The notes under the pieces were generated by a model, which saw only the letters and a program-made list of their open reading frames with translations, searched no databases and was not told where the DNA came from. From NCBI RefSeq assembly GCF_049803795.1, contig NZ_JBNAGJ010000001.1, positions 372,001 through 436,000 of the forward strand: a DNA stretch of 64,000 nucleotides. Direction: 5' to 3'. The stretch's first letter is position 1; each line of letters opens with the position of its first letter. The DNA is from Thalassobius sp002708925. GTDB taxonomy: Bacteria > Pseudomonadota > Alphaproteobacteria > Rhodobacterales > Rhodobacteraceae. The translations under genes and the position numbers were made by a program. Below are positions 8,424-16,790 of this stretch, piece after piece.

Positions 8424-9236
8424 ATGAAGATACTGTTTCTTGGCGATGTGATGGGGCGGGCCGGACGGCGCGCCATTGTGGAAAACCTGCCGCGGCTGCG
8501 CGACGAATGGAAGCTGGATTTCGTCGTGGTCAATGGTGAAAACGCCAGCAATGGCGCGGGGCTGAGCGGTGACCATGCTAAACTGCTGCTGGATGCGGGG
8601 GCCGATTGCCTGACGCTGGGCGATCACGCGTTCGATCAGAAGGACATGCTGCAATTCATCGAAAAAGAGCCCCGGATCCTGCGGCCCTTGAACTATGCCA
8701 AGGGCGCACCGGGCGTGGGGCACCGAGTGTTTCAGGACGGGCGCGGGCGCAAGATTATGGTGGCTCAGGTGCTGGGCAACGTGTTCATGAAACGCGCCTT
8801 TGACGATCCTTTCGCCACGATTGATACGGTGCTGCGCAAGCATCCGCTGGGGGGCTCGGTTCAGGCGGCGCTGGTGGATGTCCATTGCGAGGCAACCAGT
8901 GAAAAGATGGGTATGGGCCATTTCTGCGATGGGCGCGCCAGCCTGATCGTGGGCACGCATACCCATGTGCCGACAGGGGATGCGCAGATTCTGCCCAAGG
9001 GCAGCGGGTTCCTGTCCGATGCGGGCATGTGCGGCGATTATGACAGCGTGATCGGCATGGAAAAGGCCGAGCCACTGCGCCGTTTCGTCACCGGCATGGT
9101 CAAATCGCGCTTCACCCCCGCCAATAACGAGGCCACCCTGTCCGGTGTCTATGTTGAAACCGACGATCGCACCGGATTGGCCAAGGAAATCCGCATGATC
9201 CGCCAGGGCGGGCGTTTGCAGCAGTCGGGTCTGTGA
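8424..9236 (+). CDS. YmdB-family metallophosphoesterase
   Basis: A 270-residue calcineurin-like phosphoesterase of the YmdB group (2',3'-cAMP phosphodiesterase in Bacillus). The N-terminal metal site is MKILFLGDVMGRAGR, followed by VVVNGENASNGAGL (metal-binding Asn/Glu), the LTLGDHAFDQKD loop, and IVGTHTHVPTGDAQILP, with the ligand histidines near residue 178. Start ATG 8424 follows a G-rich stretch. A reading frame runs upstream to 8373 but without a better start. The leader contains complementary C-rich and G-rich tracts that could pair. The gene lies 68 bp after the folate gene on the same strand. Confidence 0.88.
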   Translation: MKILFLGDVMGRAGRRAIVENLPRLRDEWKLDFVVVNGENASNGAGLSGDHAKLLLDAGADCLTLGDHAFDQKDMLQFIEKEPRILRPLNYAKGAPGVGHRVFQDGRGRKIMVAQVLGNVFMKRAFDDPFATIDTVLRKHPLGGSVQAALVDVHCEATSEKMGMGHFCDGRASLIVGTHTHVPTGDAQILPKGSGFLSDAGMCGDYDSVIGMEKAEPLRRFVTGMVKSRFTPANNEATLSGVYVETDDRTGLAKEIRMIRQGGRLQQSGL

Positions 9237-9239
9237 TCG

Positions 9240-9295
9240 CGCAGTTGGGGCGCAGTTGGGGCCTTGTCGCCCCGGTGCGCTTGGGCCAAACTGCG
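9240..9295. repeat. 11-bp tandem repeat with an inverted copy upstream of an SLC13 gene
   Basis: CGCAGTTGGGG occurs twice with no spacer at 9240-9250 and 9251-9261, and CCAAACTGCG at 9286-9295 is nearly its reverse complement. All copies lie in the 86-bp gap between the YmdB-like gene and the first SLC13 permease. They could be a regulator-binding site or form a hairpin in the leader. Confidence 0.5.
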
Positions 9296-9322
9296 TAGAC
9301 ATATCCTGACAAAGGAACCCCG

Positions 9323-11101
9323 ATGGATCTATTGCATTTGTCTCAGAACACGCAGGCGATTTTGTCTCTGCTGGTTGTGCTGGGCATGTTCATCCTGTTC
9401 GTCAAAGAGATTTTCCCAACCGAGGTGGTGGCCATTACCGGCACGGGGCTGATGTTGGTTCTGGGGCTTTTGCCCTATCAGGATGCGCTGACGGTGCTGT
9501 CGAATCCGGCGCCCTGGACGATTGCGATGATGTTCATCGTGATGGGGGCGCTGGTGCGGACGGGGGCTTTGGATGCGTTCACGGTGCTGGCGGATCGGCA
9601 GGCGCGCTCGAATCCGAAACTGGCGATCGCGATGCTGCTGGCCTTTGTCATTCTGGCCTCGGCGATCATGAACAATACGCCCGTGGTGGTGGTGATGATC
9701 CCGGTCTTTGTGCAACTGGCCGGCACGATGGGCGTGAACGCCAGCCGGCTGCTGATTCCGCTGTCTTATGCGGCGATCATCGGCGGGACTCTGACGCTGG
9801 TGGGGACGTCGACGAACCTGCTGGTGGATGGTGTGGCCCGTGGCCAAGGGCTTGAAGCCTTTAGTATTTTCGAGGTCACCCCCCTGGCTGCCATCCTGGT
9901 TGTCTGGGGCATGATCTATCTGGCGGTGTTCGGAAAACTGCTGTTGCCGGACCGGATCAGCATGGCCAGTATGCTGTCCAATCGCAGCAAGATGAAGTTC
10001 TTTACCGAGGCCGTCGTGCCCCCGGATTCGAACCTGATCGGGCGCGAGGTTCTGGGCGTGCAGCTGTTCAAACGCGAGGGCGTGCGCCTGATTGACGTCA
10101 TTCGCGGCGATCAGTCCTTGCGCCACAGTCTGGAGGGCGTCGCGCTTCAGGTTGGTGACCGTGTGGTGCTGCGTACGCAGATGACGGAATTGCTGAGCCT
10201 GCAACGCAACAAAAGCCTGAAACGTGTGGATCAGGTCTCGGCTGTGGAAACCCAGACGGTTGAGGTGCTGATCACGCCGGGCTGTAAGATGGTGGGGCGG
10301 TCGCTGGGCTCGATGCGGTTGCGGCGGCGGTACGGGGTTTATCCGCTGGCAGTGCATCGGCGGAACCAGAATATTGGCTCGAAATTGCAGGAACTGGTGG
10401 TGCGCGTGGGCGATACCCTGCTGCTGGAGGGCGCGCCCGACGATATTCAGCGCCTGGCGGCGGATATGGATATGGTGGATGTCAGCCACCCCTCGGCCAA
10501 GGCATTCCGGCGTGGCCATGCCCCGGTGGCCGTGGCTGCGCTGCTGGGTGTGGTGGTGCTGGCGGGGCTGGGCGTGGCGCCGATCCTGCTGCTGTCTACG
10601 CTGGCGGTGGCCGTGGTTCTGATCACGCGCTGCATCGATTCAGACGAGGCCTTTTCCTATGTTGACGGCCGTCTGCTGGCGCTGATTTTCGCGATGCTGG
10701 CCATCGGCGCGTCGCTGCAACATACCGGCGCGGTCGAGCTGGTGGTGAACGCGTTGCAGCCCGTGCTGTCCAAATTGCCGCCGGTTCTGATCATCTGGGC
10801 GATTTACCTGCTGACCTCGACCTTGACGGAAATGGTGTCCAATAATGCGGTGGCCGTGGTGATCACGCCTATCGCGATCGGGCTGGCTCAGGCGATGGGG
10901 CTGGACCCGCGCGCGCTGGTGGTGGCGGTGATGATCGCGGCCTCGTGCAGCTTTGCCACGCCGATTGGGTATCAGACGAACATGCTGGTCTACGGGCCGG
11001 GCGGCTACAAGTTCACCGATTTCCTGCGCGTGGGCATTCCGCTGAATCTGACCATGGGGATGCTGGCCTCGGCCTTGATCCCGTTTTTCTTTCCTCTCTA
11101 A
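9323..11101 (+). CDS. SLC13/DASS-family permease with two TrkA-C (RCK_C) domains
   Basis: A 592-residue inner-membrane permease. Roughly five membrane helices (residues 8-205) are followed by two cytoplasmic TrkA-C modules at about 230-300 (LIGREVLGVQLFKREGV) and 315-390 (MVGRSLGSMRLRRRYGV), then a second membrane half. The clamshell motifs of the superfamily are seen in each half: IMNNTPVVVVMIPVF with LVGTSTNLLVDG, and MVSNNAVAVVITPIA with ATPIGYQTNMLVYGPGGY. Members carry sulfate, dicarboxylates or silicate-like anions; the substrate cannot be read from sequence. AAAGGA at 9312 gives the start. It ends 4 bp from a convergent paralogue. Confidence 0.85.
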   Translation: MDLLHLSQNTQAILSLLVVLGMFILFVKEIFPTEVVAITGTGLMLVLGLLPYQDALTVLSNPAPWTIAMMFIVMGALVRTGALDAFTVLADRQARSNPKLAIAMLLAFVILASAIMNNTPVVVVMIPVFVQLAGTMGVNASRLLIPLSYAAIIGGTLTLVGTSTNLLVDGVARGQGLEAFSIFEVTPLAAILVVWGMIYLAVFGKLLLPDRISMASMLSNRSKMKFFTEAVVPPDSNLIGREVLGVQLFKREGVRLIDVIRGDQSLRHSLEGVALQVGDRVVLRTQMTELLSLQRNKSLKRVDQVSAVETQTVEVLITPGCKMVGRSLGSMRLRRRYGVYPLAVHRRNQNIGSKLQELVVRVGDTLLLEGAPDDIQRLAADMDMVDVSHPSAKAFRRGHAPVAVAALLGVVVLAGLGVAPILLLSTLAVAVVLITRCIDSDEAFSYVDGRLLALIFAMLAIGASLQHTGAVELVVNALQPVLSKLPPVLIIWAIYLLTSTLTEMVSNNAVAVVITPIAIGLAQAMGLDPRALVVAVMIAASCSFATPIGYQTNMLVYGPGGYKFTDFLRVGIPLNLTMGMLASALIPFFFPL

Positions 11102-11114
11102 GGGGTTAGAGAGG
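11093..11114. terminator. 9-bp dyad spanning both stop codons of two convergent permease genes
   Basis: CCTCTCTAA and TTAGAGAGG are perfect complements separated by GGGG. The left arm ends with the TAA of the rightward gene and the right arm begins with the TAA of the leftward gene, both genes encoding Pro-Leu-stop. There is no T-run on either side, so intrinsic termination is uncertain, although the position suggests a bidirectional 3' end or mRNA-protecting hairpin. Confidence 0.5.
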
Positions 11115-12878
11115 CCAGAACAGCAAAATCAGCGGGATGGAAACGCCCACGACCAGGATTTCCAGCGGCAGGCCCATGCGCCAGTAATCGCCGAAACGAT
11201 AGCCTCCGGGGCCCAGAACCAGCGTGTTGTTCTTATGCCCGATGGGCGTCAGAAACGCGGCCGAGGCAGCAATGGCGACGGCCATCAAGAACGGATCGGG
11301 ATTGACGCCCAATTGCTGCGCCATCTGGATGCCGATAGGGGCCGCGACAATCGCCGTGGCGGTATTGTTCAGCACGTCCGACAGGGTCATCGTCACCACC
11401 ATCAGCACGGTCAGAATGGCCCAGGCGGGCAGGCCCTGGGTCAGCGAGACCAGCGCGCCTGCGATCAGATCGGTCCCGCCTGAGGTTTCCAGCGCCGCGC
11501 CCAGCGGAATCATCGAGCCCAGCAGCACCACAACCGGCCATTCCACATGGTCGTACAGCTCGGCCAGGGGCAGGATTTTCGCCAGCACATAGGCCACAAC
11601 CACCAGTCCCAGCGCCACCGGCAGGTAAATCAGCCCCAGGCTGGCCGCCAGAACGGCGGCGGCAAACAGGCCGATTGCCAGCCAGGTTTTGGAATCGTCC
11701 GTCACCGTCAATCCGCGATTGGCCAGCGGTAGCACCCCCAGCCAGTCCATCACATCCGCGCCAGCCCCGCGCGGGACAAGCAGCAGCAGAATATCGCCGG
11801 CCAGCACCTCGGTTTTGCGCACCTGTTCGCGGATTTGCCGCCCCTGGCGCGAGATCCCCATCAGGACCGAGCGCTGCCGCCACGCCAGCCCCACCGCCTG
11901 CGCCGTGCGCCCGGTCAGACGGGATTCTTGGGGGACGACGACCTCGATAATGTCCAGACCCTCGCCCTCGGCCTTTAGCAAGGTCTCGCGTTTTTCGTCG
12001 GAAAATGCCAGCGACAGCGCGGTGCGAAACTCATCCAGAGCGTCCGGCGCGGCCTCCAGCACCAGCGCGTCGCCGGCCTGCAACACCGTATAGCGCGCAC
12101 GCCCATAGCGCCGTTTCCCGTCGCGGATCAGCCCGATGATGGCCACGTCGGCCTTTTCCGCGTCCTCATAAAGCTGCTCAACCCGTTTGCCGATCAGTTT
12201 GGACCCGTCAGGCACCGTCAGCTCGGCAATATATTCCCCAAGATCAGCTACTTGCGTTGTGGCGTCCTCGCGTTTGGGGATCAGGCGCCAGCCGATCAGG
12301 GCCACGAAAACCAGCCCCGCCAGCGCCGTCAGACCGCCCACGGGGGCGAAATCGAACATGGCAAAGGGCGCGCCCAGCGATTCCTCGCGGATGGCGGCGA
12401 TGATGATGTTGGGCGGCGTGCCGATCAGCGTGGCCATGCCGCCCAGAATGGTGGCAAAGCTTAGCGGCATCAGGCTCAGCCCAGGGCTGCGCCCGGCCTT
12501 ATGCGCGGTCTGAATATCCACGGGCATGAGCAGCGCCAGCGCCGCCACGTTGTTCATAAAAGCCGACAGAATGCCGCCCACGCCGCCCATCAGCGCGATA
12601 TGCCCGCCCAGGGATCGGCTGCTGTCCACCAGCGTCCGGGTGATCAGAAACACCGCGCCCGAACGCACCAATCCGGCCGACACGATCAGCACCAGCGCCA
12701 CCACCAGCGTGGCCGAGTGGCCGAAACCGGAAAACGCGTCCTTGACGGGGACGACGCCCAGAACGACTCCGATCAAGAGAGCAGTGAAGGCTACCAGATC
12801 GTAGCGGTAGCGCCCCCAGAGCAGCATGGCGAAAACGCCTCCGAACAGGGAAAACAGGATGATTTGGTCTGTGGTCAT
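11106..12878 (-). CDS. SLC13/DASS-family permease with two TrkA-C domains (second copy)
   Basis: A 590-residue inner-membrane permease with the same architecture as its convergent neighbour. The first membrane half has AFMNNVAALALLMPV and LIGTPPNIIIAAIRE; two TrkA-C modules lie at about 210-290 (LIGKRVEQLYEDAEKADV) and 300-380 (LTGRTAQAVGLAWRQRSV); the second half has LNNTATAIVAAPIGI and LTPIGHKNNTLVLGPGGYRFGDYW. ATG 12878 with GGAGG nine bases upstream is the best start. The two proteins are clearly diverged, so this is an old pair rather than a recent duplication. Substrate unknown: sulfate and organic anions are the usual candidates. Confidence 0.85.
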   Translation of the reverse strand: MTTDQIILFSLFGGVFAMLLWGRYRYDLVAFTALLIGVVLGVVPVKDAFSGFGHSATLVVALVLIVSAGLVRSGAVFLITRTLVDSSRSLGGHIALMGGVGGILSAFMNNVAALALLMPVDIQTAHKAGRSPGLSLMPLSFATILGGMATLIGTPPNIIIAAIREESLGAPFAMFDFAPVGGLTALAGLVFVALIGWRLIPKREDATTQVADLGEYIAELTVPDGSKLIGKRVEQLYEDAEKADVAIIGLIRDGKRRYGRARYTVLQAGDALVLEAAPDALDEFRTALSLAFSDEKRETLLKAEGEGLDIIEVVVPQESRLTGRTAQAVGLAWRQRSVLMGISRQGRQIREQVRKTEVLAGDILLLLVPRGAGADVMDWLGVLPLANRGLTVTDDSKTWLAIGLFAAAVLAASLGLIYLPVALGLVVVAYVLAKILPLAELYDHVEWPVVVLLGSMIPLGAALETSGGTDLIAGALVSLTQGLPAWAILTVLMVVTMTLSDVLNNTATAIVAAPIGIQMAQQLGVNPDPFLMAVAIAASAAFLTPIGHKNNTLVLGPGGYRFGDYWRMGLPLEILVVGVSIPLILLFWPL

Positions 12879-12999
12879 GGGCGGGCCCTCCTGCTTGCCA
12901 CACAATCCCATGGCCGCACGGAACGCAACCACCTTGCGGCCCGCCCCCCGCCTGACTTATAGAGACCCGACGCAACGTATTCAGATGATGGAGGCACCG

Positions 13000-13740
13000 A
13001 TGGCCGGCCACTCTAAATGGGCAAACATTCAGCACCGCAAGGGCCGGCAGGATGCCGCCCGCTCGAAACTGTTTTCCAAACTGTCCAAGGAAATCACCGT
13101 CGCCGCGAAAATGGGCGACCCCGATCCCGATAAAAACCCGCGCCTGCGCCTGGCCGTAAAAGAGGCCAAATCGCAATCCGTGCCCAAGGATGTGATCGAA
13201 CGCGCGATCAAGAAATCCACCGCGGGCGACGGCGACGATTACGAAGAAATCCGCTACGAGGGCTACGGCCCCAACGGTGTTGCCGTGATCGTCGAGGCGA
13301 TGACGGATAACCGGAACCGGACGGCCTCGACCGTGCGCTCGACCTTCACCAAGAACGGCGGCAACCTGGGCGAGACCGGCTCGGTCGGGTTCATGTTCGA
13401 CCGCAAGGGCGAGGTGACCTACCCCGCCGAGGTGGGCGACGCGGACACGGTGATGATGGCCGCAATCGAGGCCGGCGCCGAGGATGTCGAAAGCAGCGAA
13501 GACGGCCATATCATCTGGTGCGCCGACACCGATTTGAACGAGGTGTCCAACGCGCTGGAGGCCGAACTGGGCGAGTCGGATTCGACCAAGCTGGTGTGGA
13601 AACCCCAGACCACCACCGAGCTGGGCCTGGAAGACATGCAAAAGCTGATGAAGCTGATCGACGCCCTGGAAGACGATGATGACGTGCAGCGCGTCACCAC
13701 CAATTTCGAGGCCTCGGACGAGGTGATGGATCAGCTCTGA
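13000..13740 (+). CDS. YebC/PmpR-family transcriptional or translational regulator
   Basis: A 246-residue protein beginning MAGHSKWANIQHRKGRQD, the hallmark of the family. Further conserved stretches are DPDPDKNPRLRLAVKEAKS, IRYEGYGPNGVAVIVE, MTDNRNRTASTVR and the GGNLGETGSVGFMFDRKG segment. Members bind DNA, and some have been reported to help ribosomes at proline runs. ATG 13000 follows GGAGG. The frame is open upstream to 12826, but that part overlaps the divergent permease start and has no family similarity. It is followed by a probable intrinsic terminator. No ruvC lies downstream, unlike in many bacteria. Confidence 0.93.
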   Translation: MAGHSKWANIQHRKGRQDAARSKLFSKLSKEITVAAKMGDPDPDKNPRLRLAVKEAKSQSVPKDVIERAIKKSTAGDGDDYEEIRYEGYGPNGVAVIVEAMTDNRNRTASTVRSTFTKNGGNLGETGSVGFMFDRKGEVTYPAEVGDADTVMMAAIEAGAEDVESSEDGHIIWCADTDLNEVSNALEAELGESDSTKLVWKPQTTTELGLEDMQKLMKLIDALEDDDDVQRVTTNFEASDEVMDQL

Positions 13741-13766
13741 TCCCTGATAGCGCCGCTGGCATTTGG

Positions 13767-13795
13767 AATCGGTCCCCTGGGGCCGATTTCTTTTT
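13767..13795 (+). terminator. probable intrinsic terminator after the YebC-type gene
   Basis: AATCGG (13767-13772) pairs with CCGATT (13783-13788), enclosing CCCC/GGGG that extend the stem. The hairpin is followed by a T-rich tract at 13787-13795. It starts 26 bp after the stop codon. Confidence 0.65.
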
Positions 13796-14236
13796 GTCCC
13801 CAGCGCGTTATGCGGCACAGCGCCTGCGTGATCTTGGGGCCTGTTCCCCAGGTCGTGCGTTTTTATCCACAGGCGTCTGGCCCAGGTCCGAAAATCGGGC
13901 TATCAGAAAACAGCCCTTTTGGCCGGGAATTTACACGTAAACCGCCCCCTCCTTGTCGAAATCTGATGTTGCGTATCTTTATCCACAGTGTCCTAATTTT
14001 CTGTGAATACTCTTGGGGATAAAGCGCAGGCCCCTGCCATTGGGGTTTTGCCATCTGCGCGCTCGGTCAGGGCTGGTTTTTCCCCGGTTTTCACTGTAAG
14101 GGTTTGAAAACGTGTGGGGTTTTCCTGGTCTCTGACTTTGGATTGCGTCATTTCCAGATTGTTCAAGACCTCAGATATGCCTTGTTTTCCAAGGGCCTGA
14201 GGCGCGTTCCTAACGTCATCAGATCCGAGGTGTTCG
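13796..14236. other. non-coding stretch with a cluster of DnaA boxes
   Basis: No convincing gene is seen in these 441 bases, which are more AT-rich than the flanks. Two perfect DnaA boxes (TTATCCACA) lie at 13863-13871 and 13979-13987, both on the plus strand. Two 8-of-9 matches are on the minus strand: TGTGAATAC at 14002-14010 and TGGGGATAA at 14014-14022. TCCCCA-type weak boxes occur at 13845-13850 and, reversed, at 14014-14019. The stretch also carries T-rich runs around 14066-14130. Possible roles are a replication origin, a DnaA-titrating locus or a DnaA-controlled promoter for the exporter gene that follows. Confidence 0.5.
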
Positions 14237-14830
14237 ATGGAGTCAACCATAGCGGGTTTCGGTCTGGGACTGTCCCTGATCCTGGCGATCGGGGCGCAGA
14301 ATGCCTTTGTTTTGCGGCAGGGGGTGCGCCGCGAGCACGTATTTGCCGTGTGCCTGACCTGCGCCTTGTCCGATGCCTTGCTGATTGCGGCGGGGGTGTC
14401 GGGCTTTGGTGCGCTGGTCACGAAACTGCCCTGGCTGGAGCCGCTGATGCGCTGGGGCGGGGCCGCGTTTCTGATCGTTTACGGTGCGCGCGCGTTCTGG
14501 GCGGCCTGGCGTGGTGGCGCGCATCTGGATGCCGCGCAAGCCGGGCGTGCCAGCCTGAAAGGCGTGTTGCTGACCTGCCTGTTGCTGACCTGGGCGAACC
14601 CGCATGTCTATCTGGATACGGTGGTTCTGCTGGGCTCGGTTGCGGCGCAATATGCGGATCGGCTGAATTTTGCGCTGGGGGCGATGACGGCCAGTTTTGT
14701 GTTTTTCTTTTCTCTGGGCTATGGGGCCCGCCTGCTGGCCCCGCTATTTGCGCGCCCCGTGGCCTGGCGCATTCTGGACGTGCTGGTGGGGCTGATCATG
14801 TGGACCGTGGCAGCCAGCCTGTTGCTTTGA
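14237..14830 (+). CDS. LysE/ArgO-family amino acid exporter
   Basis: A 197-residue inner-membrane protein with about six predicted helices. The N-terminal signature LGLSLILAIGAQNAFVLRQGV is that of LysE/ArgO exporters, which pump out basic amino acids, and LLTWANPHVYLDTVVLLGS is the second conserved block of the ArgO branch. It starts at ATG 14237 after a long non-coding stretch containing DnaA boxes. No lysG/argP-type regulator is adjacent. Arginine or lysine export is inferred from the family only. Confidence 0.85.
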   Translation: MESTIAGFGLGLSLILAIGAQNAFVLRQGVRREHVFAVCLTCALSDALLIAAGVSGFGALVTKLPWLEPLMRWGGAAFLIVYGARAFWAAWRGGAHLDAAQAGRASLKGVLLTCLLLTWANPHVYLDTVVLLGSVAAQYADRLNFALGAMTASFVFFFSLGYGARLLAPLFARPVAWRILDVLVGLIMWTVAASLLL

Positions 14831-14867
14831 GCTTGCAGGCGCGGGCAAAGCGTGAACTGATACGCAT

Positions 14868-15767
14868 ATGAACGATCAAGCTCAGCCCGTTCTGGGCGTT
14901 TTCTGGATGTTGGTGACCGGGGCCCTGTTCGTCTGTGTGACCGCGCTGGTCAAGACGCTGGGCCCTGCGATGCCGGCGGCTCAGGCTGCGTTTTTGCGGT
15001 ATGCCATCGGAATGGTGTTCGTGCTGCCGATGCTGCGGCCCATTCTGCGCGCGCGGCTGACGCGCCGCCAATGGAGCCTGTTCGCGCTGCGGGGGCTGGC
15101 GCATTCGGGGGGCGTGATCTTGTGGTTTTACGCGATGGCGCGCATCCCGATCGCGGATGTGACGGCGATGAACTATATGTCGCCGATCTATGTGACGCTG
15201 GGCGCGGCGCTGTTTCTGGGCGAGGGGCTGGCCCTGCGCCGCATTCTGGCTGTGGGGGCCGCGCTGATCGGGGCGCTGATCATCCTGCGCCCCGGATTCC
15301 GAGAGGTGGGAACGGGGCATTTGGCCATGCTGTTTGCGGCGGTGGTGTTTGGGGCCTCTTATCTGCTGGCCAAGCGACTGAGCGCTCAGGCCAGCCCCGC
15401 TGTTGTCGTCGGCATGTTGTCGATCTTTGTGACGATCGGGCTGGCACCGCTGGCGCTGGCCGATTGGGTGACGCCCGATTGGCGCAGTCTGGGGCTGCTC
15501 AGCCTGGTCGCTCTGGCCGCGACGGCGGGGCATTACACGATGACGCTGGCCTTTGCCGCCGCGCCTTTGACGGTGACGCAGCCGGTGACGTTCTTGCAGC
15601 TGGTCTGGGCCTGCCTGCTGGGTTATTTCGTTTTTGACGAGGGGATAGACCTGTGGGTTGTGATCGGGGGCGGGGTGATCCTGGGTTCGGTCAGTTTCAT
15701 CACCTGGCGCGAGGCCGTGCTGAAGCGCCGGACCAGAACGCCGCCCGCGATGGCCACCAAGCTGTGA
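14868..15767 (+). CDS. EamA/DMT-family transporter
   Basis: A 299-residue inner-membrane protein with ten predicted helices in two EamA repeats (about 10-140 and 150-285). FLRYAIGMVFVLPML and the PIADVTAMNYMSPIYVTLGAALFLGEGL block are typical of this drug/metabolite family; the second repeat has TVTQPVTFLQLVWACLLGYFVFDE. The family exports small metabolites and the substrate is unknown. It lies 37 bp after the LysE-type gene and may be co-transcribed. Its stop codon directly abuts the stop codon of convergent choV. Confidence 0.85.
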   Translation: MNDQAQPVLGVFWMLVTGALFVCVTALVKTLGPAMPAAQAAFLRYAIGMVFVLPMLRPILRARLTRRQWSLFALRGLAHSGGVILWFYAMARIPIADVTAMNYMSPIYVTLGAALFLGEGLALRRILAVGAALIGALIILRPGFREVGTGHLAMLFAAVVFGASYLLAKRLSAQASPAVVVGMLSIFVTIGLAPLALADWVTPDWRSLGLLSLVALAATAGHYTMTLAFAAAPLTVTQPVTFLQLVWACLLGYFVFDEGIDLWVVIGGGVILGSVSFITWREAVLKRRTRTPPAMATKL

Positions 15768-16790
15768 TCACACCCCGCGCGGATCAATCAGTTTTTCCAG
15801 AATGGTTTTGGGGGTGATCTGTCCCACCAATTGCCCGTTTTCGGTGACGCCGATGGGGCCGTTGGTGGCCGCCTGCATGACCTCTTTGATTGCGGTGTCC
15901 GCGGGGATCTGAATGGCGTGCTGGCTGGATGCGGGCTCCATGACATCGCGGGCGCACAGAACCCCCAGAGGGTTCATATGTGCAACGAAATCAGCCACAT
16001 AGTCCGTCGCCGGATTGGTGAAAATCTGCTGAGGCGTGCCGCATTGGACGATCCGGCCGCCCTCCATGATGGCGATGCGATTGCCGATCTTGAAGGCCTC
16101 ATCCAGGTCGTGGCTGACGAAGATGATCGTCCGGTTCAGGGTCTTTTGCAGGTCCAGCAATTCATCTTGTAGGCGGGTGCGGATCAGCGGATCCAGGGCC
16201 GAGAAGGGCTCGTCCATCAGCAGGATCGGGGCGTCGGTGACAAAGGCGCGGGCCAGGCCCACGCGCTGCTGCATCCCGCCCGACAGATCGCCCACTTTGC
16301 GGTCCGCCCAATCGGCCAGACCGACCAGTTTCAACTGCTCTTCGGTTTTTGCAAGACGTTCGGCTTTGGGCAGGCCGGCCAGCTCCAGCCCCAGCCAGAC
16401 GTTTTCCCGCACCGTCCGCCAGGGCAGCAGACCGAACTGTTGAAACACCATCGCAACCGCGTGCTGACGAATGTCGCGCAGGGTTTTGGCATCTGCGTGG
16501 GTGACATTGGCCATGCCCGCGCTGGTGGCGACCTCGACATGGCCGCGCACCACCGGATTCAGCCCGTTGACCGAGCGCAAAAGCGTGGATTTGCCCGACC
16601 CGGACAGGCCCATCAGCACCAGAATCTCGCCCTGCTGGACATCAATCGAGCAATCGTGCACCCCCAGCACCTGATCGGTGCTTTCCTGAATTTCGGCGCG
16701 GTTCTGACCGGCATCCATCAGGGGCAGGGCGCGGTCCGGGTGGTCTCCGAAAACGATCGAGACATTGCGAAAGGAAACAGCGGTGCTCAT
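15768..16790 (-). CDS. choV: choline ABC transporter, ATP-binding protein
   Basis: A 340-residue ABC ATPase of the quaternary-amine group. Walker A is GLSGSGKST, the signature LSGGMQQRVGLARA, Walker B ILLMDEPFSALDP, and the switch histidine lies in IFVSHDLDEA. A C-terminal CBS-like regulatory segment follows (DVMEPASSQHAI to LVGQITPKTILEKL), as in ProV/OpuCA proteins. It starts inside the stop codon of choW (ATGA overlap), so the two are coupled. With choW and choX it imports choline for the bet pathway encoded divergently. Confidence 0.92.
   Translation of the reverse strand: MSTAVSFRNVSIVFGDHPDRALPLMDAGQNRAEIQESTDQVLGVHDCSIDVQQGEILVLMGLSGSGKSTLLRSVNGLNPVVRGHVEVATSAGMANVTHADAKTLRDIRQHAVAMVFQQFGLLPWRTVRENVWLGLELAGLPKAERLAKTEEQLKLVGLADWADRKVGDLSGGMQQRVGLARAFVTDAPILLMDEPFSALDPLIRTRLQDELLDLQKTLNRTIIFVSHDLDEAFKIGNRIAIMEGGRIVQCGTPQQIFTNPATDYVADFVAHMNPLGVLCARDVMEPASSQHAIQIPADTAIKEVMQAATNGPIGVTENGQLVGQITPKTILEKLIDPRGV

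Noticed and set aside
13810..14022. 70-codon frame in the DnaA-box stretch
   Set aside because: No ribosome site, no domain, and it runs through the DnaA boxes and T-rich non-coding DNA.
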